Positions 33,823-40,189 of a stretch of DNA of 40,189 bases are shown here, in pieces. Source of the DNA: Myxococcales bacterium (GTDB lineage Bacteria > Myxococcota > Myxococcia > Myxococcales > Myxococcaceae); contig JACPVI010000001.1 in NCBI GenBank assembly GCA_016191815.1, positions 1 through 40,189 of the forward strand. The letters run 5' to 3'. A program made the translations under genes and the position numbers. The notes beneath the pieces are model-generated. The model made no database searches. It was not told the DNA's origin and worked only from the letters and a program-made list of their open reading frames with translations. Position 1 is the first letter of the stretch. Every line of letters starts with the position of its first letter.

Positions 33823-35916
33823 TCACCTTGCCGCCGCGGCTGCCTTGGCCTCCTCGCGCGGCTCCGCTTCCTCGCGGACCGATTCGAGCTGGCGGAAAAC
33901 GAAGCGCCGGATGGCCGCCCGGGTCACCACCCCGTACGGCAGGGAGCCGCGTCGGCGGTCGTGCACCGGCAGCGCGTCGACGTCCTCCTGGTCCATCAGC
34001 TCCAATGCGTGGGCCAGGGTGTCCTCCGGCGAGAGCACCTTTACCTTCCTCGCCACGTCCAGGGCGTTGAGCATCCGGTTCAACTGCTCGTCGCGCCAGA
34101 CGTCCCTGAGCTCGCTGATCAACGCCACCCCGTAGAGGGCTCCGCCCGAGTCCAGCACCGGGAGCGCCTCTCCCTCCGCGGAGATGAGCTGATCCACCAG
34201 CTCCCGGAGCTTGATGCCGGCGGCCACCGGAGAGCTGGCGAAGCTCACCTTGCGCACCGGGTGCTCGCGGAGGACGTCTCGCTCGGTCCTCGCCCGTTCC
34301 GCCCTCCGCTCCAGCAAGACGTGGCAGAGCGCCGAGGCCAGGGTGCAGGTCACCATCAGCGGGAGGATGATGGCGTAGTTCCCGGTCAGCTCGTAGAGCA
34401 TGATCATCCCCGTGAGCGGCCCCCGGGTGAGCCCGGCCACCGCGCCGCCCATCCCCACCACCGCGTAGGCTCCGGAGGGAGCGGTCAGCGCCGGAAAGAG
34501 TGAGTGGACCAACTCGCCGAAGGCCCCGCCGGCCATGGCGCCGATCACCAGCGAGGGGAAGAAGGTCCCTCCCGAGCCGCCGGAGCCGATGGTCACCGCG
34601 GTGCCGACCAGCTTGGCCACGCAGGCGAAGCCGAGGACAGCCAGGGAGAGCTGGCCCGCCGCCGCCAGGTTGACGAACTCGTGGCCGGTGCCCCACACCG
34701 CGGGGCTGGCCAGGATGAGCAGCCCGACCGACAGCCCTCCGGCGCCGGCCCGCACCCACAAGGGCTGCCGGCCCAGAAAGGCAGAGAGGCTCCCGGCAAT
34801 TCGCCCGCGGAAGAAGGCGTCCGAGTGGCGGAGAAGCCGGGCGAAGGCGTAGGCCAAAAGCCCGCAGAGCAGCCCCAGCGCCACGTAGCCCAGAATCTCC
34901 CAGCCGCTCACCATCTGGTAGGTGATGCGCCGGACCATCGGCGCTCCGCCCATCACGCCGCGGCCGACCATGGTCGCGGTCACGCTGGCGAGGATGATGG
35001 GAGAGAACACCTTCAGCTCGAACTGCCGGAGGATGATCTCCAGCGCGAAGATGGCCCCGCCGATGGGGGTGTTGAACGAGGCGGCGATCCCGGCGCCCGC
35101 GCCGCAGGCGAGGAGGATGGACAATTCCCTCCGCGAGAAGCCGAGCGTCCTGCCCACCGCCGAGCCGAAGGCGGCACCGCCGTAGACGATGGGGCCTTCG
35201 CGGCCGGCCGAGCCGCCGGTTCCGATGGTGACCGCCGAGGCGACCAGCTTGAGGAGCCCGCCTTCCGCGGGGAGACCGTCGCGCTGCCGCTGGACCGCGG
35301 AGACCACCTCCGGGACGCCGTGGCCGTGCGTCTCGGGCCGGTCGCGGAGCAGCCTGCCGACCGCGGCACCGCCGGCAGCGGGCAACAAAAGCTTCGCCCA
35401 CCAGGGCATCGCGGAGAGGGCGTTGGCCAGCTCGTGGCCGTGGCCGAAGACGGAGTTGAGCGCCGCCAGCGCGACCAGCGGGAAGTAGAGCCCGAGCGCC
35501 CCCAAGGTGAGCAGCGCGAGGACGCGCAGCCTCTGCCTCACCATGTCTCTTGGTCCGCCGGGGGACATCACCCTGGCGGTGAGGAGCGCGGCGAGGGCCA
35601 GCGGCGCGCCGACGATGGCGAACTCGAAGTGCCAGCTCGCGTCGGCGAAGGCGGCCCTCAGGCGCTCCAGCACCCCCGGCTGCGGGGGCTCGATGAGGTG
35701 CGGCAGCCCCACCGCGAGCCCGCTCACCAGGCCGATGAGGTTGGCGAAGATGCCCGCCGCCAGGCCGCCGTAGAGGCCTACTACTGCGCCCGCCACCGGG
35801 AGCACCGACGGCCCGGGCAGGGAGATGCGGTTGGACACCTCGAACGCGACGTGAAGCAGGGCGCGCAGGCGCTCCCGGAGGCTCAGGGAGTCGCGTTGTC
35901 TAGGTTCGGGGTCCAT
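33823..35916 (-). CDS. ClC-family chloride channel/exchanger with two CBS domains
   Basis: The 697-residue membrane protein has the ClC motifs THGHGVPEV (197-204, the GSGIP position), GTGGSAGREGP with the gating Glu240, and GSGGSGGTFFP (GxFxP). About 440 residues of membrane helices are followed by two CBS domains (about 565-680: VLDSGGALYGVALISELRDV; DALPVHDRRRGSLPYGVVT) that may bind nucleotides. It moves chloride, with or without protons, across the inner membrane. The ATG at 35916 is chosen; the same frame stays open to 37506 by chance through cstA. The GSGIP motif is altered to HGHGVP, so anion selectivity may differ. Confidence 0.93.
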   Translation of the reverse strand: MDPEPRQRDSLSLRERLRALLHVAFEVSNRISLPGPSVLPVAGAVVGLYGGLAAGIFANLIGLVSGLAVGLPHLIEPPQPGVLERLRAAFADASWHFEFAIVGAPLALAALLTARVMSPGGPRDMVRQRLRVLALLTLGALGLYFPLVALAALNSVFGHGHELANALSAMPWWAKLLLPAAGGAAVGRLLRDRPETHGHGVPEVVSAVQRQRDGLPAEGGLLKLVASAVTIGTGGSAGREGPIVYGGAAFGSAVGRTLGFSRRELSILLACGAGAGIAASFNTPIGGAIFALEIILRQFELKVFSPIILASVTATMVGRGVMGGAPMVRRITYQMVSGWEILGYVALGLLCGLLAYAFARLLRHSDAFFRGRIAGSLSAFLGRQPLWVRAGAGGLSVGLLILASPAVWGTGHEFVNLAAAGQLSLAVLGFACVAKLVGTAVTIGSGGSGGTFFPSLVIGAMAGGAFGELVHSLFPALTAPSGAYAVVGMGGAVAGLTRGPLTGMIMLYELTGNYAIILPLMVTCTLASALCHVLLERRAERARTERDVLREHPVRKVSFASSPVAAGIKLRELVDQLISAEGEALPVLDSGGALYGVALISELRDVWRDEQLNRMLNALDVARKVKVLSPEDTLAHALELMDQEDVDALPVHDRRRGSLPYGVVTRAAIRRFVFRQLESVREEAEPREEAKAAAAAR

Positions 35917-36062
35917 CTCCTCCGCGCGGGCCGGAAAGTACCAAGAAGCCCTGAAGAGGCGAGGAAAACTCGAGACTCCTCGGCGGGTGCCTCTGCCTCC
36001 AACCGTCTCATCCGGGTGACAGCCGAGGGAGGTGCCGGGCAACCCCAGCGGGCTCGCCAGCC

Positions 36063-37748
36063 TCAGCCGTCGGCGCGAGAGACGGCGGGCGATGGGCCAG
36101 GCGAGAGGAGCGCCTTGGCGCCGAAGAAGAACAGCGAGGCGGCGAGGGCCAAGAGAAGCAGGGCCACCGCCCCGTTGAGGAGCTGGAGCGCGGTCGGCTG
36201 CGGCGCGAGCAAGGCCTGGTGGATCTGCACCCCGAGCGAGCTGAGCGTCACCGCCGCGACGAACACCATCGGCAGGAGCGCGAACCAGTAGCGCCGGCCG
36301 GTCTTCTTCAGCCACACCGCGATGCCCAGCAGGGAGAGCGCGGCGAGCAGTTGGTTGCTCGTCCCGAACAGCGTCCAGAACGTCTTCCAGGCGCCCTCCC
36401 CGGCCAGGAGCACGAAGCCGAGCGGCACTCCCACGGTGATGGCAGTGGCGGCGATCGCCGCGGGCTTTCCCTTCCAGCCGAACAGCTCCTGGAGGATGTA
36501 CCGGCCGAGCCGGGTGGAGACGTCCAGGGTGTCGAACACGAAGGTGGAGAAGGCCATCGCTCCGAAGGTGATGGCGAAGGGGAGGTTCTCCTCTCCGATG
36601 AGGAGCGAGAGGAAGCGCCCGATCCCGATCCCGTAGACGGTCCCCGGCGCCTTCCCGGCCAAGTCTCCCGAGGCGACGATCATCACCGTGGCGAGCGCGA
36701 TGATTGCCACGAAGCCCTCGAGCAACATCGCCCCGTACCCCACCGGCCGGCAATGCGTCTCGTTGGCGATCTGCTTGGAGGTGGTCCCCGAACAGACCAG
36801 CCCGTGGAACCCGGAGCAGGCGCCGCAGGCGATGGTGACGAACAGGAAGGGGAAGAGCGCCCCGGTGGGGCCGGGCACCTGGAACCCCTTGAAGGCCTCC
36901 TGCTTCACCTCGAAGCCGCCGAAGAAGACGCCCACCACTCCGATGGCGAGGGCGAGGTAGAGGACGAAGCCCCCGAGGTAACCCCGCGGCTGGAGCAGCG
37001 CCCACACCGGCGTGAGCGACGCCGCGAAGCAGTAGGCCAGGATGATGCAGGCCCAAACCTTCCCGTCCAGCACCAGCACCTCGGAGAGCCGGGTGCCCGC
37101 CCACACCGCCAAGAGGGTGGCCGGGACGAAGATGGCCGTCTGCAGCCACAACGGCGGCTTGAGGAAGCGGTCCAAAAGCCCCATCGCCACCGCGAGCAGG
37201 AGGTAGAGCGCGGAGGCCATTGCCACCGCTCCGCCTTGCCGGAACTCGAAGCGCAGGCCGGCGAGGCCTGGGTCTCCCGCGACGAAGGTGGAGGCGGTGA
37301 TGTCGGCGAACGCCACGATGACGTAGACGAGCGCCACCCAGATGAAGCCGAGCATCGCCAGCCCGGCGCCCGGGCCGAGGTTGGCCTTCACCACCTCGGC
37401 GATGGAGCGGGCGTCGTGCCGCACCGAGGCGACCAGCGCCGACAAGTCGTGCACCGCGCCGATGAACACCACCCCGAGGGCAATCCACAGCGCTGCCGGC
37501 AGCCACCCGAACTGCTGGCAGGCGAGTATGGGCCCGGCGATGGGCCCAGCCGCGGCGATGGCGGAGAAGTGCTGGCCGAGGAGGTAGAAGGGCCGGGTGG
37601 GCACGAAGTCCACCCCGTCGTTGCGCCGCTGGGCCGGGGTGCTGGCCTGGCGGTCCAGCCCGTACTGCCGCGCGACGAAGCCCCCGTACAGCCAGTAGCC
37701 CAAGCCGAGCAACAGGAGCACCGCCCCGGCGAGCAGCGGAAGACCCAT
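36063..37748 (-). CDS. cstA: CstA-type carbon starvation/pyruvate-peptide transporter
   Basis: The 561-residue membrane protein has about 14-15 hydrophobic segments and the CstA landmarks YWLYGGFVARQYGLD, FYLLGQHFSAIAAAGPIAGP, CSGFHGLVCSGTTSKQIANE and TCRPVGYG-type HCRPVGYGAMLLEG. E. coli CstA and BtsT are pyruvate-proton symporters of about 700 residues; this shorter form lacks part of the C-terminus, as in many relatives. The ATG at 37748 is chosen; the frame upstream runs into insertion DNA. A 146-nt gap separates it from the ClC gene. Confidence 0.94.
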   Translation of the reverse strand: MGLPLLAGAVLLLLGLGYWLYGGFVARQYGLDRQASTPAQRRNDGVDFVPTRPFYLLGQHFSAIAAAGPIAGPILACQQFGWLPAALWIALGVVFIGAVHDLSALVASVRHDARSIAEVVKANLGPGAGLAMLGFIWVALVYVIVAFADITASTFVAGDPGLAGLRFEFRQGGAVAMASALYLLLAVAMGLLDRFLKPPLWLQTAIFVPATLLAVWAGTRLSEVLVLDGKVWACIILAYCFAASLTPVWALLQPRGYLGGFVLYLALAIGVVGVFFGGFEVKQEAFKGFQVPGPTGALFPFLFVTIACGACSGFHGLVCSGTTSKQIANETHCRPVGYGAMLLEGFVAIIALATVMIVASGDLAGKAPGTVYGIGIGRFLSLLIGEENLPFAITFGAMAFSTFVFDTLDVSTRLGRYILQELFGWKGKPAAIAATAITVGVPLGFVLLAGEGAWKTFWTLFGTSNQLLAALSLLGIAVWLKKTGRRYWFALLPMVFVAAVTLSSLGVQIHQALLAPQPTALQLLNGAVALLLLALAASLFFFGAKALLSPGPSPAVSRADG

Positions 37749-37877
37749 GCGCGCATTGGGGATGACCGTCTCGCCGCTGTCAAGGAGACAACTCGGAGGC
37801 GCCGAGCACGCCGGACCGCCGGGGATGACCGCGCGCGCCGCGGGGCTCCCGACCACGAGAATGCGTAACCCGTTTAT

Positions 37878-38126
37878 TGGAAACGATCCTCGAAAAGCGC
37901 GGGCTTTCGATCGCCACGATCGCGGGGAAGTGCGGGATCCACCCAAGTGCCGCCGGCTCAGGAGATCGGGGCGGTTGGCCACCCAGAAGCTCGGATTCTG
38001 GGCGGCCAGCCGCCATCGCGCCGCGCGCAAGCGCCTGATTTGGGGCTCTCCTTGCGCGGCGCGAAGCTGCACCAACGATCGCGCTGCCCGCGATCGTTTC
38101 GCCGCGCTTTTCGAGGATCGTTTCCA
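37878..38126. mobile_element. 249-bp MITE-like element with 25-bp inverted ends
   Basis: The outer ends, 37878-37902 and 38102-38126, are a perfect 25-bp inverted repeat beginning TGGAAACGATCC. Inside are further foldbacks: AACGATCGCG/CGCGATCGTT (38074-38083 with 38089-38098), CCCAGAA/TTCTGGG set in a 14-of-16 longer match, and a 13-nt near-repeat around the Leu-rich GC stretch ending CAAG/CTTG. No convincing open frame is present. It directly abuts the point where the ISAs1-like transposase breaks off. No obvious target duplication was found. Confidence 0.65.
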
Positions 38127-38593
38127 CCCACCGCCCCGAGGCCTGCGCTGTGCGTCTGCTTCTGGGCGTATTTCCTGTCCCAGGCGGTGGCCGTGCTGCC
38201 CTTCCCATCCATCGCCGCCATCCCGAACGGCAGTCCATCCGGCTCGAGCGCCTTGCGCCGGTGGGCTGCCTTCGTCTGAGCGAGCAGGCTCCGCCGCAGC
38301 TTTTTCGGCTCGACCTTCACCAGCGCATCTCGCAGCGTCGTGTCCGAGACGCGGCGCCGAATCCCCAGCCGGCGCCGGACTGCCGGCGACATCTCCGCCG
38401 TCAGCGCCTCCGTCTGCGCCAGGCTCTTGCACCCCACGGCCAACCCGGTCACCACGGCCGTCAGCAGTGCCGTCAACGGCCACCGCTGCCCTCGGGCGTC
38501 CCGCGGGTCATCCACCTCGCCCAGCCGAGCCTCCGGCAGTCGGGATGCCAGCACCCCTATCAATCTCCGCTTCATTCTTCCGTCCTGCGCCAT
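38126..38593 (-). pseudogene. ISAs1-like transposase, N-terminal 156 codons only
   Basis: From the ATG at 38593 the frame reads the ISAs1/DDE_Tnp_1-associated N-terminus: RLPEARLGEVDDPRDARGQR, LLTAVVTGLAVGCKSLAQTE, RVSDTTLRDALVKVEP, then GMAAMDGKG with the first catalytic Asp129. Homology ends at GLGAVG, exactly where the 249-bp inverted-repeat element begins. The remaining two-thirds with the other catalytic residues are missing, so the gene is inactive. Confidence 0.7.
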
Positions 38594-39081
38594 GCCTGCC
38601 TCACTTTCTGGTTGAAGGCGGGCCGCGACAGGATCAGCCTCGACGCCGCCTGGTACTGCGACTCGGACTCGGTTTGTGGCCGAACCCCGCTCCAGCACCC
38701 GTCGGAAAACGGGCGGCAGCGAGAAGATCCGCTTGCGGGTCGCAGCGCCAGGCACTCTCAGCGCCCAACGCGAATTTGTGCAGGTCCGCCTCGCCGCAGG
38801 CGATAGGCGGAAATTCCCTCGACGGCAGCGGCCACGTCGATAGCCTTCCGACCTGACTACCGATTCAACCTACAGCGATGGGGGCAGCCGCATGATCCGG
38901 CCGCGTTCCAGACCCGTCCGCGGAGCCTGGGAGGATCGCGTCCCAGCCGCCTCGCGAGCCGCGCCGAACGGCGCGGAGGCTACCAGGTTGTCGGGCGTGC
39001 GGGTGGACTACCCGCCGACCCCGCCTCCGCGACGCCGATCTCCCTCGACGCACGCTCGCCGGAAGGGCACCCCTTCTTCGA
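38594..39081. other. Non-coding gap in accessory region
   Basis: No supported gene is seen in these 488 nt. Open frames on both strands are short and Arg/Pro-rich. It lies between the transposase fragment and the RHS-linked cassette and may be debris of earlier insertions. Confidence 0.4.
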
Positions 39082-39722
39082 TCAATTCGCGCCGCCGCTT
39101 GCATCAGCGCTGGAGTGTGTCGGTTCTGATGCGGCCCCGGCGTCTGCGTCAGCGCCCCGGCTTGACATCTTGTACCTGTGCTTTTCGGCGGATGGCTGAT
39201 CCGGCTCAATGTGCTTCAGGTACGCATCGACTTCGGAAACGTACTGGCTCGGAACCCCCACGCTTTTCAGCTCGCGCGGCAAGTCGGCGCACGGTAGACG
39301 CCCCTCCGTCTTCTGCTGCTCTTTGAAATACTCGCCGATCACGCGTTCTCCATCGACGAAGTTGAGCAAGCAGGTCCGCTTATCGTCGGTCCGAATCACG
39401 ATAATGAACTTGCTATTGCGAATCGTCTTGCGAACTTCCACGTCAGCCTTGGGAAAAGGTGAATATCAATCGCAGCATGTGGATAGGGGTCGAAACCGGG
39501 AGGAATCTCGGACCGCAGGGGGGTCTGACCAGGCACAGGGAAGGCGGCAACCACCAAGGCTGAGTCTTCCCATGTCCATACGGTGCTGAATGTCGGCCAT
39601 CCGATCACTTGAGCAATTGCCGCCTGCAGCCGAGTCGGTTCACCTCGTAGCCGCTGGACCTGGCTGCCGCCAGGTCCAGCAGCGAGCAGCGCCACCACGA
39701 GCGGAGCAATCTTCAGGTTCAT
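39082..39722 (-). pseudogene. Exported partner of RHS cassette, apparently frameshifted
   Basis: From the ATG at 39722, which overlaps the RHS-CT stop as ATGA, the frame reads the signal peptide MNLKIAPLVVALLAAGPGGS, then VIGWPTFSTVWTWEDSALVV and PHAAIDIHLFP before ending at 39396 after unlikely residues. The adjacent frame continues sensibly from the same spot: ADVEVRKTIRNSKFIIVIRT, then RTCLLNFVDGERVIGEYFK and YVSEVDAYLKHIEPDQPS, to 39082. Adding one base at the CCC-AAG junction (about 39451) joins both into one protein of about 212 residues. It is either a 1-nt deletion or a sequencing error. Position suggests an immunity or accessory protein; no family recognised. Confidence 0.5.
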
Positions 39723-40054
39723 CTTTCGCATGACTGCGAACATGCCCTCTTGTGCTTCCGGTAAGTCGCGTCGTCGGTCGGCAGGGTCGAGGTCCAGCCG
39801 CTACCGCCGGGGAGCTTGCAGTCGTCGCCAATAATAGCGTCGGCGGCCTCGCCCACGTCGTAGACAACGGTCCACTCACCACCTTGGTTCATGCATTCAC
39901 ACCTTCGGCGGTTCAGTTCGATCGCGTACATCTCGCACGCGGTCGGATTCCTGTCGCAGTACGGCGAGAGCCCGCTGGGATCGGTGAAGTGAAGCGGGTT
40001 GTTCAGTGCGTAGGCATAAACCAAACGGGGGTTCCGTGTCCCACCAGCGCCCAT
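39719..40054 (-). CDS. Orphan RHS-repeat C-terminal domain with Cys-rich tip
   Basis: The 111-residue frame holds LVYAYALNNPLHFTDPSGLS, the signature that closes the RHS core just before the variable toxin tip. The tip (about 30-111) has seven Cys residues (YCDRNPTACEMYAIEL, RRCECMNQGGEW, DDCKLPGG, RACSQSCER). The long RHS body that should precede it is not in the upstream frame visible to the window end, so this looks like a displaced C-terminal cassette rather than a complete toxin. The ATG at 40054 may not be a real start. Its stop overlaps the downstream gene start by 4 nt. Confidence 0.6.
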   Translation of the reverse strand: MGAGGTRNPRLVYAYALNNPLHFTDPSGLSPYCDRNPTACEMYAIELNRRRCECMNQGGEWTVVYDVGEAADAIIGDDCKLPGGSGWTSTLPTDDATYRKHKRACSQSCER

Positions 40055-40189
40055 GCGCGTCCGGTTAGCGGCGGGGTGAAAACCTGAGGCCGGATGATCA
40101 CTTGCGATGGGGGATCGACACGGGAAGAGGAATCGTGTTTCTCGCGGGAATGCCCACCCGTGCCCATCCCAAGAAGGTGCCGCTGACCA
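40055..40189. other. Window edge upstream of RHS cassette
   Basis: The RHS frame has no stop that I see in the last 135 nt, but the residues read do not look like RHS repeats or the usual RYYDPxxGRF motif. Whether the cassette joins a distant RHS gene cannot be decided here. Confidence 0.3.

Noticed and set aside
35917-37506. Apparent 1227-aa fusion upstream of the ClC protein
   Set aside because: The extension translates cstA in a wrong frame; the ClC protein starts naturally at 35916.
37860-38140. Target-site duplication around the 249-bp element
   Set aside because: Flanks CGTTTATT and CCCACCGC do not match; boundary sequence gives no direct repeat of useful length.
36063-38483. Apparent 806-aa extended CstA
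   Set aside because: The upstream 245 residues run through the inverted-repeat element and transposase remnant in the wrong frame.

Overview
The window is about 40 kb of GC-rich, densely packed bacterial DNA that most probably comes from a myxobacterium (Myxococcota). The main clue is the C-terminus of the GH9 cellulase: an Asp/Ala/Gly/Pro-rich linker, a GGCGCSS motif, a hydrophobic segment and an Arg cluster, which is the MYXO-CTERM sorting tag. Supporting clues are the compact hprK-rapZ-mannose-type PTS-HPr-EI cluster, an HNH-endonuclease-type N-terminus of a kind common in myxobacteria, and frequent 1-4 nt stop/start overlaps. The family-level assignment is inference; no rRNA or tRNA gene is present to settle it.

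Layout. 1-1.4 kb: start of an HNH-endonuclease-like protein (minus, cut by the window edge), then an ArsR-type repressor with its own palindrome and a shortened AHSA1/SRPBCC partner. 1.5-5.7 kb: pyruvate phosphate dikinase and a class-3-type lipase. 5.7-10.6 kb: a tightly coupled five-gene minus-strand operon (B12-dependent radical SAM enzyme, an exported-looking Ig-like protein, an internally duplicated helical protein, an unrecognised protein, and an ion-transporter-superfamily permease). This is the best candidate for an undescribed system. 10.8-14.1 kb: an EF-hand protein and a 959-aa protein that looks like two fused, diverged IucA/IucC-type (NIS synthetase) units. 14.0-17.7 kb: an MNT/HEPN toxin-antitoxin pair, a candidate permuted papain-fold hydrolase, and two gene wrecks (metallophosphoesterase, AAA_14/DUF4143 ATPase). 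17.8-24.1 kb: a Lon-like protease, a 34-aa lipoprotein, and a GH9 glucanase translationally coupled to a membrane diguanylate cyclase.

24.2-30.7 kb (minus) is a complete phosphotransfer module: HPr kinase, RapZ, EIIA, EIIB, EIIC, EIID, HPr and EI. EI passes phosphate from PEP to HPr and then to EIIA/EIIB for uptake through EIIC/EIID, while HprK can phosphorylate HPr on Ser. With PPDK upstream, this end of the window is biased toward PEP/pyruvate metabolism. 30.8-33.8 kb: a decayed DUF433/DUF5615 toxin-antitoxin pair, a GT22-like membrane mannosyltransferase, a HIT protein and an intact VapBC-type module. 33.8-37.7 kb: a ClC channel/exchanger with CBS domains and a CstA-type transporter. 37.9-40.2 kb is accessory DNA: a truncated ISAs1-like transposase abutting a 249-bp element with 25-bp inverted ends and several internal hairpins, then an orphan RHS C-terminal cassette followed by an exported partner that appears frameshifted.

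All assignments are by motif reading alone, without database searches. Function is secure for the PTS genes, PPDK, ClC, CstA, GH9, GGDEF, HIT and radical SAM proteins. It is tentative for the 959-aa protein, the papain-like protein and the radical SAM neighbours.
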